NCBI GenBank assembly: GCA_011772205.1
Contig: WVZY01000022.1
Location: forward strand, 1 to 64,000
DNA: 64,000 bases
Source: Candidatus Latescibacterota bacterium
Lineage (GTDB): Bacteria; Krumholzibacteriota; Krumholzibacteriia; WVZY01
Direction: 5' to 3'
Shown: piece by piece, positions 43,511-53,037 of the stretch
How the letters are laid out: the number at the start of each line of letters is the position of its first letter
How positions within the stretch are numbered: position 1 is the first letter of the stretch
Notes under the pieces: model-generated
Database searches by the model: none
Told to the model about the DNA's origin: nothing
The model's input: the letters and a program-made list of their open reading frames with translations, nothing else
Translations under genes and position numbers: made by a program

Positions 43511-45373
43511 TTAATTGACCAGGCCGAATTGGAGATCATAGAGCTTTCTGTAAACGCCGTCCGAAATGAGGAGTTCGGAATGTGTGCCACACTCTTTCAT
43601 GACTCCGTTTTCGAGCACGAGGATGCGGTCGGCGTTCTGAACGGTGGAAAGACGGTGGGCGATTACGAACGTTGTCCGTCCTTTGAGCAGCCTTTCGATC
43701 GCCTCTTGGACGAGCATCTCGCTTTCGGTGTCCAGCGCGCTCGTCGCCTCGTCGAAAATGAGGATCTTCGGATCTTTGAGAATCGCCCTGGCAATGGCGA
43801 TTCGCTGCCGCTGGCCGCCCGAGAGCTGCGTGCCACGTTCGCCGATAACCGTGTTATAGCTTTCCGGGAGCTCGACGATGAAATCATGCGCGTTCGCCGC
43901 CTTGGCCGCCTGGATGATTTTTTCCGCAGGATAGTCATCCCGGCCGTAGGCGATGTTGTTTTTCGCCGTATCGTTGAACAAGATCGTTTCCTGCGTCACA
44001 ATGCCCATCAACGAGCGGAGGGAGCGGAGCTGGATGTCGCGGGAATCAACTCCATCGAAGAGGATCCGGCCGGAGGTCGGCGTGTAAAAGCGAGGAATCA
44101 AATCGACCAGCGTTGTTTTCCCCGCACCGCTCGGCCCAACGATGGCAATGATCTCGCCCGGCTCTACAGAGAAATCCACTTCCCTCAAGACCGGTTTCCC
44201 GGGCTGGTATTCGAAATCAACCGTCTCAAACCGAATCGACTTCTCGAATGTGGCTTCTCTCCCGCCAAAACGCTCATCCAGCGGTTCGGCCGGCAGGTCG
44301 AGAATCGCGAACACCCGCTGCGCGGAGGCGAGACTTTCTTGGATCACGTTATTTAGCTTGCTCAGGTTCTTGACCGGCGTCACCACCCATATCATTGCCC
44401 CGACGAAAAGCATCAAATTCTCAGGAGCAATTACGCCTCTCAGCACCAGGCTGCCGCCGTACCACATGATGAGAACCACCGAAATAGTGCCCAGGAACTC
44501 CGAACTGGGAGAAGAGAGTGCGCCCCATAGCTTCATTTTGAGGAACTGTTTCAAATGCTTGTCACTGAAGCGGTCGAACCGCCGCTTCTCGTGCTCGCCC
44601 GCATTGAAGGCCTTCACGACCCGCATGCCCGAGATTGTCTCTTCCAGCACCGCCGTCATTTCGGCCATCCCTTCCTGCGTGCGAAAGCTCCTCTTCTTGA
44701 GTTTTTTGCCTATTTTACCGACCAGAAGGACATTCAGCGGCAGGACGACGATGGTGAGAAGGGACAGCTTCCAGCTGATCGAGAGGATGATCAGCAGTGC
44801 TATCAGAGTCATTAGAACGTTCCGCAAGATGCTGGCCGCGACGCCTACGATGGCCCCACGCAGCTGTGTGACATCATTGGTTATTCGCGAGATGATGTGC
44901 CCCGTTTTTTCTCTGGCAAAGTAGGAAAGGGGCAAGCACTGGACATGCGCATAAACCGCGCGCCGGATTCTGTAGAGCACCTTCTGTTCGAGATAGACAG
45001 TCAGGTACGTTTGAATGTAGCCGAAAATGTTTTTCAAGAAAATAAGAACGAGAAAAAGAGCGCAGAACCGGTACAATCGGCTTTTTGGATCCCCAGCGTA
45101 AATGTAGGCGTTGAATCTGGATGAAACGCCCGCCTTGAGTTTTTCAATTCCACCAGGAAGCGGGATCCCTTCTGTGCCACTGGGCTCATTTTGGGCTGCT
45201 GCGCTTACGTCCGTCCGCTCATCTTGAGATTTCCCGTAAATGACTATTTTCAAAAAAGGTGGAATGAGGGTAAGGGAAACGCCGCTCAAGGTAGCAAAGA
45301 TCGTTATGGTAACGAGGAGAACGATTCCCTTGCGCCAATACGGCAAAACATATTTCAACAGTCTCGAATACAT
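43511..45373 (-). CDS. msbA: lipid A/LPS ABC exporter (MsbA family)
   Basis: This 620-residue half-transporter has six transmembrane segments in residues about 15-330, including an elongated N-terminal region before the second helix that carries an insert (residues about 50-90 with NEPSGTEG). The ATPase has Walker A GPSGAGKTTL near residue 413, LSGGQRQR near 515 and DEATSALD. It flips the lipid A-core to the outer leaflet of the inner membrane. Position between waaF and another GT9 supports this over a multidrug role, though family alone cannot exclude it. Confidence 0.88.
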   Translation of the reverse strand: MYSRLLKYVLPYWRKGIVLLVTITIFATLSGVSLTLIPPFLKIVIYGKSQDERTDVSAAAQNEPSGTEGIPLPGGIEKLKAGVSSRFNAYIYAGDPKSRLYRFCALFLVLIFLKNIFGYIQTYLTVYLEQKVLYRIRRAVYAHVQCLPLSYFAREKTGHIISRITNDVTQLRGAIVGVAASILRNVLMTLIALLIILSISWKLSLLTIVVLPLNVLLVGKIGKKLKKRSFRTQEGMAEMTAVLEETISGMRVVKAFNAGEHEKRRFDRFSDKHLKQFLKMKLWGALSSPSSEFLGTISVVLIMWYGGSLVLRGVIAPENLMLFVGAMIWVVTPVKNLSKLNNVIQESLASAQRVFAILDLPAEPLDERFGGREATFEKSIRFETVDFEYQPGKPVLREVDFSVEPGEIIAIVGPSGAGKTTLVDLIPRFYTPTSGRILFDGVDSRDIQLRSLRSLMGIVTQETILFNDTAKNNIAYGRDDYPAEKIIQAAKAANAHDFIVELPESYNTVIGERGTQLSGGQRQRIAIARAILKDPKILIFDEATSALDTESEMLVQEAIERLLKGRTTFVIAHRLSTVQNADRILVLENGVMKECGTHSELLISDGVYRKLYDLQFGLVN

Positions 45374-45400
45374 ATATCTGCGGTACCGCTTTCAAAAGGA

Positions 45401-46495
45401 TTATTTTACACCGGCAAGGTGAAAGAGGGTATCGATTTTTGAAAAGAACTCTTCGAGGGAAAGCTGTTGTCCCTTGACTCCCTGCAGGATCTGCACCCAG
45501 GGAGTTCCTCTCGGTAACCATTTCGAATCGTCATGCCTCGTGAAGAGTCCAATAGTCGGTATGTTCATGTTCACGGCGAAGTGGAAGTAATCGGTGTTCC
45601 CCGAGATCATCAAGTCTGCACAGCTCAATAGAGCGATTCCCTCTTTGATATTCGCAGGCTGGAGACCCAGCAAGTCTGCGACTATGAGAGACTTAAAGCG
45701 CTCGAGGCCTTTGCTTTCGAGGTTGTTCGATAAAGCCAAGACCTTCGCAGGGTACCTCCGGCAGAAGTCGTTCACGAGATAGGCGAACGATTCATCGACC
45801 AATCGGTGCCCCCCCTTGCCAACGCCCGGATCGACGGCAAGCAACTTGATCTCCTTGCTCGGCTTCCTGAAATGGATCATCCGGCGGGCCCAGCGAATGT
45901 CCTGCTCGGGAAGGTTCCAGCGGGGGAGCTGTGTATCCCGTCCAAAGCCAATGGCGTTCAGGAAACTCAGCGCTCGGGTTGCCTCGTAGCTGGTATCATC
46001 GCTGCATCTCAACTCGCAGTTGATAAAGGGGTATGTGAACTCCTGGGAGAAACCGACGCGGATTTTCGCTTTCGTGATAAGAGCGAGAAGCGACCGGGCG
46101 AAATTGAACTCGCGACCGAGGAGAAACACGACGTTGAAATCCCGCTGCCTGAGACGCTTCAGAAGGGAGAAATACGTAGTGGATGTGAGCGTGAGATGAG
46201 ACGGCTCATAGCTGATCATTTCGTTTATCTGTTGAATCATGCGGATGAGCTCGCTGTTTCCCTCGCGGACGAGGAAAGAGACCCGCATTTCCGGAAATTT
46301 CGACTTCAACTGCTTGATGACCGGAGAAAAGAAGAGAAGCTCGGTGAGGCTCCCCGAATCTATCACCAGTATCCTGGAGTGGTTTCCTATGTCCCCGGGG
46401 AGAGATATCCAATCCGATCGCGCCACCCTGTCCAGGGCGGGTGCGATGAGCTTCACCATCATCTCATTCTTCTGCTGCAGGGGCAATGCGCGCAT
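45401..46495 (-). CDS. divergent GT9-family glycosyltransferase
   Basis: This protein of about 364 residues is related to the heptosyltransferase family. RILVIDSGSLTELLFFSPVIKQLK replaces the usual GD(V/A) start, and the donor region has SGNTDYFHFAVNMNIPTIGLFTRHDDSKWLP instead of the usual D-G/S-x-HxA. These differences suggest a different donor. A TTG at 46510 is the longest start; the ATG at 46495 is used here, without a clear ribosome site. It is the last gene before Lon, and the fourth GT9 in this block. Confidence 0.75.
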   Translation of the reverse strand: MRALPLQQKNEMMVKLIAPALDRVARSDWISLPGDIGNHSRILVIDSGSLTELLFFSPVIKQLKSKFPEMRVSFLVREGNSELIRMIQQINEMISYEPSHLTLTSTTYFSLLKRLRQRDFNVVFLLGREFNFARSLLALITKAKIRVGFSQEFTYPFINCELRCSDDTSYEATRALSFLNAIGFGRDTQLPRWNLPEQDIRWARRMIHFRKPSKEIKLLAVDPGVGKGGHRLVDESFAYLVNDFCRRYPAKVLALSNNLESKGLERFKSLIVADLLGLQPANIKEGIALLSCADLMISGNTDYFHFAVNMNIPTIGLFTRHDDSKWLPRGTPWVQILQGVKGQQLSLEEFFSKIDTLFHLAGVK

Positions 46496-46584
46496 CCGTT
46501 TTGATTCCAATGGCTTTTGGCGATATTAGTGATATCAGTGAAATTGGAGAAATCCCACGGAATTCTACGCAATTTGGAGGCCAA

Positions 46585-48945
46585 CTACTTCCAGATAATC
46601 GTTCTCTCGATCGCCTCGTCGGCTGCATTGATGATGATGAATTCCAGGTCTTCCTTGATCGTTTCGGGGATTTCGTCCAGATCTCGTTTATTTTCAAGGG
46701 GAAGGATGATCGTCTTGATGCCCGCCCGGTGCGCCGCAATCACCTTGTCTTTGATCCCACCGACAGGCAGCACCTTTCCTGTGAGAGTGATCTCTCCCGT
46801 CATCGCGTAATCGTTTCGTATCGGTTGTCCAAACATGAGAGATGCAATTGTGGTTGCTATCGCCACTCCCGCGCTTGGCCCATCTTTCGGTACGGCGCCG
46901 GCGGGGACGTGCACGTGAATATCGTAATGATCGAAGAAGGAGCTGTCCTCGGCATCTTTGAGATAATTCGCCTTTATGAATGACATCGCGGCTTCGGCGC
47001 TCTCCTTCATTACGCCTCCGAGCTGGCCAGTGAGCTTGAGAACGCCGGATCCCTTCATCTTCAACGCTTCGATGAAAAGAATTTCCCCTCCCGCAAGGGT
47101 CTTCGCCATACCCGTAGCCACGCCGACCGCAGGTCTTTTCAAAGCCGTTTCCCGGCTGTATTCCTCGACGCCCAGGTATCTCCTCGCGTTTCTCTCCGTT
47201 ATTTTGAGGCGTCTCCGGTTGCCGGAAGCGATCCGTCTGGCCACCTTCCGGCAAATGCTTGCCAATTTTCTCTCGATGTTTCGAACACCAGCCTCACGCG
47301 TGTAGTACAGGATCATGTGGCGCAGCCCCTCGTCGGTGAAGCTTAGAACTCCGTCGGGGATCCCGTTCTCTTCTAACTGCCGCGGAACGAGATATCGTTT
47401 CGCGATCTCCATTTTCTCCAGCGTGATATACCCCGGAAGCTCGAGCACTTCCATTCGATCGAGCAGCGGTCTGGGAATCGGATCGAGAAGATTCGCCGTA
47501 GTGATGAAAAAAGTTTTCGAGAGATCAAATGGAATGTTCAGGTAGTGGTCCTCGAAAGTGTGGTTTTGGGCGGGGTCCAGCACTTCGAGCAAGGCGGAAG
47601 CTGGATCACCTCGAAAATCGCTCCCCAGCTTGTCGATCTCATCCAGCATGAACACCGGATTGCAGCTGCCCGCATTTCGCATTCCCTGGATGATCTTGCC
47701 CGGGAGCGCCCCGATATAAGTTCGGCGGTGACCTCTTATCTCAGCTTCATCTTTCATTCCCCCCAAGGACATCCGAACGAATTTCCTCTCCATTGCTCTA
47801 GCTATCGATTGCCCAAGCGATGTCTTTCCCACACCCGGAGGTCCAACGAAACACAGGATCGAGCCTTTCATGGACTGCTTGAGTTTCTTCACGGAAAGGA
47901 ACTCGAGAATCCTCTCCTTCACTTCTTCCAGATCGTAATGGTCTTCGTTGAGCACTTTTTCTGCCAGCTTGACGTCCAGGTTATCCGTCGTCCCCTCCTC
48001 CCAAGGGAGCTCTAAGATCCAATCCAGATATGTTTTGGAAACGGTATACTCCGCTGCACCAGGCGACATTTTTTGGAGCCGGTCGAGTTCCTTGTCCGCT
48101 GCTTCTCTGGCTTTCGGAGAGAGTCTTGCCTGTTCGATCTTCGTTCGGAGCTCCTCGAGCTCCAACATGCGATCGTCCTCATCCCCCAACTCCCGCTTGA
48201 TGGCTTTTAGCTGCTGCCTGAGATAATATTCACGCTGCTCGCGATCCATCTCCTTCTTCACATCTGACTGGAGTTTCTTCCCCAGTTGGAGAACTTCCAG
48301 CTCATCCTGAAGATATTTCGAAAGCAGCTTCATCCTTTCGAGAACGTCCGTCTTTTCGAGGAGCTTCTGTTTGCGCGCAGAATCAATGTTGAGATTCGTG
48401 GCAATCAGATCGGCGATTCGACCACCTTCCTTCATGCTGCTGATCACGATTTTCAGCTCATCGGGGAGGCTCTCCGATCCGTCGATGATCTTGCTAAACG
48501 TATTGATTGCCGCGTTGATATAGGCCTTCAACATGTCCGTGCTCTCTTCGACTTCCTCCAGCACCTTCACTCGCCCTTTCAGATACGGAGTGACTTGTGT
48601 GACTTCCTCCAGGCGGATTCGCGCAAGCCCTTGCCCCATCAATCGCATTTCCCCGTTCGGGAAGCGGATCATTTTCTGGATATGAACAGCAGTCCCCACC
48701 TCGTAGATGTCTTCGGGGCCAGGCCGTTCAACTTCGGTTTCTCTCTGTGTAAAGGCGCCGATTATTTTATGGTCGGCCAACGTTTCGTCCGCAAGCCGCA
48801 GCAGATTTGGATCGTTCAGTACCAGGGGCACCATCATCATGGGAAACACGACAGCATCGTTGATCGGTACGATGGCCAGCTCGGATGGCACCTGGCTCAT
48901 TTGGACGAGTTTATCCTCGAAATCATGACCTGTCTTTAGTGTCAC
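46585..48945 (-). CDS. lon: ATP-dependent Lon protease
   Basis: This is a 786-residue Lon A protease: LON N-domain (about 20-210), helical linker, AAA domain with Walker A GPPGVGKTSLG near residue 366 and Walker B FMLDEIDKLG, then the protease domain with catalytic S691 (KDGPSAGVA) and K734 (KDKVIAAHRAG). It degrades misfolded and regulatory proteins in the cytoplasm. Its start region ELAIVPINDAVVFPMM fits the family. It follows an hsp20 gene by 27 nt on the same strand, so the two are probably co-transcribed as a stress unit. Confidence 0.97.
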   Translation of the reverse strand: MTLKTGHDFEDKLVQMSQVPSELAIVPINDAVVFPMMMVPLVLNDPNLLRLADETLADHKIIGAFTQRETEVERPGPEDIYEVGTAVHIQKMIRFPNGEMRLMGQGLARIRLEEVTQVTPYLKGRVKVLEEVEESTDMLKAYINAAINTFSKIIDGSESLPDELKIVISSMKEGGRIADLIATNLNIDSARKQKLLEKTDVLERMKLLSKYLQDELEVLQLGKKLQSDVKKEMDREQREYYLRQQLKAIKRELGDEDDRMLELEELRTKIEQARLSPKAREAADKELDRLQKMSPGAAEYTVSKTYLDWILELPWEEGTTDNLDVKLAEKVLNEDHYDLEEVKERILEFLSVKKLKQSMKGSILCFVGPPGVGKTSLGQSIARAMERKFVRMSLGGMKDEAEIRGHRRTYIGALPGKIIQGMRNAGSCNPVFMLDEIDKLGSDFRGDPASALLEVLDPAQNHTFEDHYLNIPFDLSKTFFITTANLLDPIPRPLLDRMEVLELPGYITLEKMEIAKRYLVPRQLEENGIPDGVLSFTDEGLRHMILYYTREAGVRNIERKLASICRKVARRIASGNRRRLKITERNARRYLGVEEYSRETALKRPAVGVATGMAKTLAGGEILFIEALKMKGSGVLKLTGQLGGVMKESAEAAMSFIKANYLKDAEDSSFFDHYDIHVHVPAGAVPKDGPSAGVAIATTIASLMFGQPIRNDYAMTGEITLTGKVLPVGGIKDKVIAAHRAGIKTIILPLENKRDLDEIPETIKEDLEFIIINAADEAIERTIIWK

Positions 48946-48972
48946 CAGTGACTCCCTTTAGATCAGCAACAT

Positions 48973-49434
48973 TTATTCGACCTCGATCTTTTTCTTTTCC
49001 GTGCTTTCGAACGTCCTCTTCAACCGAACTTCGAGAAATCCATTGGAATAGCTTGTCGAAATGCTCTGGCTCTCTACCGGTACGGGAATGCGAATAAAGC
49101 GCTGAAACGGACCCACCTCGATTTCCATACTGTGGAACTGCTTCTTCCCTGCCTGGCTTATTTCCTCCCGTACCCCTAGAATTCTCAGTATCTTCCCGTC
49201 GGTGAAAACACCTATATCCTTCCGTTGCATTCCCGCGATGTCCATAATCACCACGAAATCAGTTTCAGTTTCGAACACATCCATAGGCGGCGACCAGCTC
49301 AGATCTGGTTTCGCCTTGATCTTGAATTTTGAGGGTGCGTGTTCCGACATGAGTATCTCGAGGAGTTCACGAATATTGTGGAATTCCTTGTAGACAAGCT
49401 CTTTCTTGTCCACGCTTACCATGCGTTCACCCAT
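48973..49434 (-). CDS. small heat-shock protein (Hsp20/alpha-crystallin)
   Basis: This 153-residue protein has an alpha-crystallin domain about 45-135 (DVFETETDFVVIMDIAGMQRKDIGV ... YSNGFLEVRLKR), with a short acidic tail ending in an IEVE motif that mimics the IxI anchor. It is a holdase chaperone. The first ATG follows AGGAG at nine bases. A second ATG four codons later is possible. It precedes lon by 27 nt and has a promoter at 49503-49531. Confidence 0.95.
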   Translation of the reverse strand: MGERMVSVDKKELVYKEFHNIRELLEILMSEHAPSKFKIKAKPDLSWSPPMDVFETETDFVVIMDIAGMQRKDIGVFTDGKILRILGVREEISQAGKKQFHSMEIEVGPFQRFIRIPVPVESQSISTSYSNGFLEVRLKRTFESTEKKKIEVE

Positions 49435-49502
49435 GGCAAATCACTCCTGAAGGGTTCGGGGGCTTAGTTCTGAGAAACGATGAACATCAAATATCTACAC
49501 GG

Positions 49503-49531
49503 AGAATAGAAAAGGAACCGTTACAAGTCAA
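49503..49531 (-). promoter_or_regulatory. sigma70-like promoter of the hsp20-lon unit
   Basis: On the minus strand TTGACT (49526-49531), a 17-bp spacer and TATTCT (49503-49508). It is about 70 nt before the ATG. No CIRCE element or clear sigma32 promoter was seen. Confidence 0.5.
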
Positions 49532-49607
49532 GAAGTTAAGGACCATTTCGACGGCTCGGGTGCCGCGCTTGGAAGCGTGAAGGAACGTAAAGCTCGCAGA
49601 CAAAGGT

Positions 49608-49674
49608 CGGGGATTATTGACAGCGGCAACGCGAGTGATTGCAAGAAAGGTGGGGGAGCTGTCAACAATCCCCG
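49608..49674. repeat. 17-bp inverted repeat in the lipoprotein-hsp20 gap
   Basis: CGGGGATTATTGACAGC (49608-49624) and GCTGTCAACAATCCCCG (49658-49674) are inverted copies with one mismatch, separated by 33 bases. On the minus-strand RNA the mismatch is a G-U pair, so the stem would be complete. No T-run follows on either strand. The rest of the 305-bp gap 49435-49739 holds the hsp20 promoter and no gene. Confidence 0.7.
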
Positions 49675-49739
49675 TTCATATCGTTTCCCAAAAATAGAGG
49701 GGGGCCACCGGCGCTCATTTCATGGTACGGCGCCCTCCG

Positions 49740-50204
49740 TTATTTCTTTTTCAGCACGTCGCTGCCGGCATCCTTCTCCCCCTTTCCCAGCGTGACCGGC
49801 TTCGACGGATCCTGTTCACGATACCCCCCCTCGGCGACGCTTAGCGTCACCTTCCACCGGCTGAGGGTCTGATCTTTGAAGATGAGCACATATTCTCTGA
49901 TGTCTCCTGTTTGTTCCCCAGTAGCGTAGTACGTCCAGAACTCCTGAGCACCGCTCTCGGAGCAGTTTCTCGAATTTGGCAGCCCCCAAGATGCAAGAAC
50001 CTCCATGAGGCCCATGCCTTTGACGACCTCGCCATTGAGAATATGGTTGTTGAATGGACCCTCTGGGTGTGCTCGGATATACTCCTGCCGACTTCTTATG
50101 ATGGTGTCTGTCTCTTTGTAGCTTTTGGGACAGTGCGAGCAGGCGTACATCACAAGCCCGAGAAAGAGGAGGGGAAGGATCAACTTGAGAGGTGGGGTTT
50201 TCAT
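49740..50204 (-). CDS. BamE/SmpA-like small lipoprotein
   Basis: This 154-residue lipoprotein has a signal peptide with lipobox MYAC (C22). The segment NHILNGEVVKGMGLMEVLASWGLPN resembles the V-x-G-M-x-x-x-E-V-x-x-x-W-G-x-P helix of BamE-type outer-membrane assembly lipoproteins. The beta part follows in FWTYYATG...YVLIFKD. No proof of Bam association. It starts at ATG after AGGAGGG with a close -10 box (50233-50238). Confidence 0.7.
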   Translation of the reverse strand: MKTPPLKLILPLLFLGLVMYACSHCPKSYKETDTIIRSRQEYIRAHPEGPFNNHILNGEVVKGMGLMEVLASWGLPNSRNCSESGAQEFWTYYATGEQTGDIREYVLIFKDQTLSRWKVTLSVAEGGYREQDPSKPVTLGKGEKDAGSDVLKKK

Positions 50205-50232
50205 CTAATCCCTCCTAAGGTTGAAAAATTCC

Positions 50233-50238
50233 ATTATA
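50233..50238 (-). promoter_or_regulatory. extended -10 promoter of the lipoprotein gene
   Basis: On the minus strand TGATATAAT forms a TG-extended TATAAT box (50233-50238). No clear -35 box is seen. It lies 30 nt before the ATG at 50204, immediately after the terminator at 50255-50283. Confidence 0.55.
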
Positions 50239-50254
50239 TCAAATATCCTGCACA

Positions 50255-50283
50255 ATAAAAAATCCACTGCTGGCCAATGGATT
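50255..50283 (-). terminator. intrinsic terminator after the GT-C gene
   Basis: On the minus strand AATCCA and TGGATT (50278-50283, 50261-50266) pair around an 11-base loop and are followed by TTTTATTG. It is about 126 nt past the stop at 50409. Confidence 0.6.
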
Positions 50284-50408
50284 CTCGCTTTTGAAAGCAA
50301 CGCGGTTCGACACAGGAACACCACTGCTCATGGCGGCCTCCTTATAGAAAAATGGAAGTCCACCTACAGAGGGTGTCACTTAGAGCGTAGCATAACCCGT
50401 CCCAATCG

Positions 50409-51929
50409 TCAACGCCGCCGAGGTTTTTTGGGGACGAACTTTATCAGCCTAACGCCTGCAAAATCAATAGATTCCACAGATACGCTTCGAGCTTCGAGCG
50501 CTTCCGTCAGGAAGCCCTGTGGATCGTCGACCCATTCGCGTGCCCGAACGTACCAAAACGAATCACACGTTGCAAAAAGTGGCTCCAACTGATTCTCAAC
50601 CGCGTGCTTCGGTGTTCCTCGAGGAGAGAACACCTTGAATACTGGAGAAGGTCGCTTGAAATAATGGGTAAAAACCTCCGTTACTGTGGGAACGAGAATG
50701 CACTCATTCCGATCGACGCGAGCATCCAAATACCACGCGGCACCTCTGACATCCTCTTTTTCGTACCGATCGTTGAAATAGTGGTTCCCCAGTGACCAAC
50801 ATATCGTCACGACCACTGCCGACCACAATACGATTCCGAGGCGATTCGGAAGCGCGCGCAGGGCTGCTGCGATCAGACAGAGGTATGCCGGCAGTGACAA
50901 AAGCACGTAGCGCACATTGAAAGCCTTTGCGTTTTGCCAGCACAGGAAAAGCGTTAACAATATTGGAATGAAGAGATAGAGCGCCACTTCTATGAGTTGG
51001 CGTGGTTGTCGAGTGAGCGCACATATCCCAACAATCGACAACGATCCGAAAATAAGCCCCACCCAGATCACAACAGGAGCATGACTCGCGATGACGGACG
51101 ATAGCGAAGGATTGTGATGCAGCTCCCTCAGCGACGGACCACAGGTAAAGCCTACACTGAACGTATATGCAGTATATGGCAGTGCGGATGGAGTAAACGT
51201 CGTTTCGCCTCTCAATCGATCCGTCATGGTGAGCTCTCCCGGTTTGACCGGGGTCACCAGTTTCGAAAAATCGATGACTTTATAGATTCGGTAAGCCCAC
51301 GGTGAAATGAGCGCTAAGACCGTGAGACCAACGAGAATCCAGCGCAGAACAGAGGCGCGGTTGAATCCTTTCCTGAGAAAATATATCACTGTGTGTACTA
51401 CGTACAGAAATGCCGCAGTGAAATTGGAGAGGGCTGCAAAGGCCAGGATTACCGCATAGTAAAGGTAATTTCGTTTCCGATCATCTTCGACCGATCTGTG
51501 AAAGATATAGCTTGCCATCACAGCGAAGAAAAATAGAAAGCTGTAATTCCGGAGCTCCTGCGAATAGTGGATAAGGAGCGGATGGATCGCAAACAGGAAC
51601 GTGGAAGCCCTCGCTAAACTACGTCCAAGCCAGAAATCGACCCATTTGAAGAACACGTACACCGAAGCGGTACCGGCAAGCGCACTTGGCAAACGCAACC
51701 AGCTGTCATTATTGCTGACCAGATTGAACAGATAAACGACGAATGAATGCAGCGGGCCATGGATATTGTATTTGAGATAGTCCCATATATTGAGACCAGC
51801 TTTGGGATTGCTCACCGTATATGTGAGAATTTCGTCGATCCATAAGCTTTGGCTGCCAATCTTGTAAAGACGGAGGAATGCTGCCAGGACGAGCACACCG
51901 ATGATGAATCGTCGATCCTGTCTGCCCAT
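50409..51929 (-). CDS. GT-C/PMT-like membrane glycosyltransferase
   Basis: This 506-residue membrane protein has about 10-12 hydrophobic segments. The LYKIGSQSLWIDEILTYTV loop after the first helix carries the D-E pair of the GT39/ArnT-like superfamily, and the HPLLIHYSQELRNYSF segment is the family's PxLxxxSxExRxY motif. It uses a polyprenyl-phosphate sugar on the periplasmic side. A large soluble C-terminal part (390-506) contains FSPRGTPKHAVENQLEPLF. It starts at ATG, and the terminator at 50255-50283 follows. Acceptor unknown. Confidence 0.88.
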   Translation of the reverse strand: MGRQDRRFIIGVLVLAAFLRLYKIGSQSLWIDEILTYTVSNPKAGLNIWDYLKYNIHGPLHSFVVYLFNLVSNNDSWLRLPSALAGTASVYVFFKWVDFWLGRSLARASTFLFAIHPLLIHYSQELRNYSFLFFFAVMASYIFHRSVEDDRKRNYLYYAVILAFAALSNFTAAFLYVVHTVIYFLRKGFNRASVLRWILVGLTVLALISPWAYRIYKVIDFSKLVTPVKPGELTMTDRLRGETTFTPSALPYTAYTFSVGFTCGPSLRELHHNPSLSSVIASHAPVVIWVGLIFGSLSIVGICALTRQPRQLIEVALYLFIPILLTLFLCWQNAKAFNVRYVLLSLPAYLCLIAAALRALPNRLGIVLWSAVVVTICWSLGNHYFNDRYEKEDVRGAAWYLDARVDRNECILVPTVTEVFTHYFKRPSPVFKVFSPRGTPKHAVENQLEPLFATCDSFWYVRAREWVDDPQGFLTEALEARSVSVESIDFAGVRLIKFVPKKPRRR

Positions 51930-52083
51930 CTTCTATCACCGTCGCCATCTCGTTGCGATTTGCCCAAACCTGAGCGAGGACCCGGCCTGGTGCGTCCGCT
52001 TCGATCGTTGGAAACGGCTTCCCTTTTCTAGATGCGCGGCGCCGAAGTGGTGTATAATCTGAAAGAACCGATTGGAGCGGGTT

Positions 52084-53037
52084 GTGGCCAATAACATACT
52101 CATAGGTCCCGCCGGATGGTCTTATCCGGATTGGAATGGGGTCGTTTACCCAACGAAGCAAGAAAAAGAATTCGATCCTTTGGCTTTCATCGCATTCTAC
52201 TTCAACCTCATTGAAATCAACAGTACATTCTACCGTATCCCGAGCCCGGCAATGACCCGCCGGTGGGTAAAACGTGTGGAGGGGAATCCCGATTTCTTAT
52301 TTACCGCGAAAGCTTTTCGGAACTTTACGCATGAGAAGAAGCAGTTATCCCGAACCGAAGTTGACGGATTCATGAAAGCCCTGTCTCCAATCCATGACGA
52401 AGGGAAGCTTGGTTTCATCCTGATTCAATTTCCGTGGTCGCTCCGGTGTACACGCGAAGCCAAGTCACTCGTCGGCCGCCTCATCAAGGCGCTTTCCCCT
52501 TTTCCCGTAGCCGTCGAAGTGCGACACGGAAGCTGGGCGCAGCGAGAAGCCATAGAGTTTATAAAAGACGCCGGCGCGACGCTATGCAGCATTGACCAAC
52601 CCCTGATTGGTGATTCCCTGTCACCCCGCACATCCTGGGCCGGGTCATCCGGTGCGTATTTCCGCCTGCACGGGAGAAACGCGTCAAAGTGGTTCGACCG
52701 AGATGCAACCCGAGACGAACGCTACGATTACTTGTATTCGAAAAATGAAATCTCCTCCTGGGCGGAAACGATTTCCAAAACTGCAAAAACAGCCAGCAGG
52801 ACATTCGTCGTTTTGAACAACCATTTCCGGGGTCAAGCGGTAACGAACGCCATCGAGCTCGAAGCGGCGATCTCCAACACAAATGTCAAAGTTCCCCTCA
52901 TGCTTCTTCGGGCATTTCCGCACCTCGAACAAATCGCCGAACCGCCGGTTGAAGAGACACCCGGGAGCTCGTCGCCTCGGATTCAAGGGGACCTATTCGG
53001 AGAGGAATCAGCTTCTCGTGAGGATAAGAATGAGTAG
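52084..53037 (+). CDS. DUF72 TIM-barrel protein
   Basis: This 317-residue protein matches the DUF72 (YecE-type) family: LIGPAGWSYPDWNGVVYP at the start, FNLIEINSTFYRIPS, FTAKAFRNFTH, FILIQFPWS, VAVEVRH and AYFRLHGR. DUF72 proteins are TIM barrels of unknown function. A GTG at 52084 is preferred over a TTG at 52072 because GGAG lies 6 nt before the GTG. The C-terminal tail RIQGDLFGEESASRED is acidic. Its end overlaps the convergent gene by 30 bp. Confidence 0.88.
   Translation: MANNILIGPAGWSYPDWNGVVYPTKQEKEFDPLAFIAFYFNLIEINSTFYRIPSPAMTRRWVKRVEGNPDFLFTAKAFRNFTHEKKQLSRTEVDGFMKALSPIHDEGKLGFILIQFPWSLRCTREAKSLVGRLIKALSPFPVAVEVRHGSWAQREAIEFIKDAGATLCSIDQPLIGDSLSPRTSWAGSSGAYFRLHGRNASKWFDRDATRDERYDYLYSKNEISSWAETISKTAKTASRTFVVLNNHFRGQAVTNAIELEAAISNTNVKVPLMLLRAFPHLEQIAEPPVEETPGSSSPRIQGDLFGEESASREDKNE

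Noticed and set aside
42503-44356. 617-codon open frame on the plus strand
   Set aside because: It lies antisense to waaF and msbA, whose reading frames show full family motifs; it has no recognisable motif and is rich in arginine from the opposite strand's codon bias.
49435-49560. sigma32-type heat-shock promoter or CIRCE element before hsp20
   Set aside because: No CTTGAAA-CCCCAT pair or TTAGCACTC repeat was found; only a sigma70-like promoter is seen.
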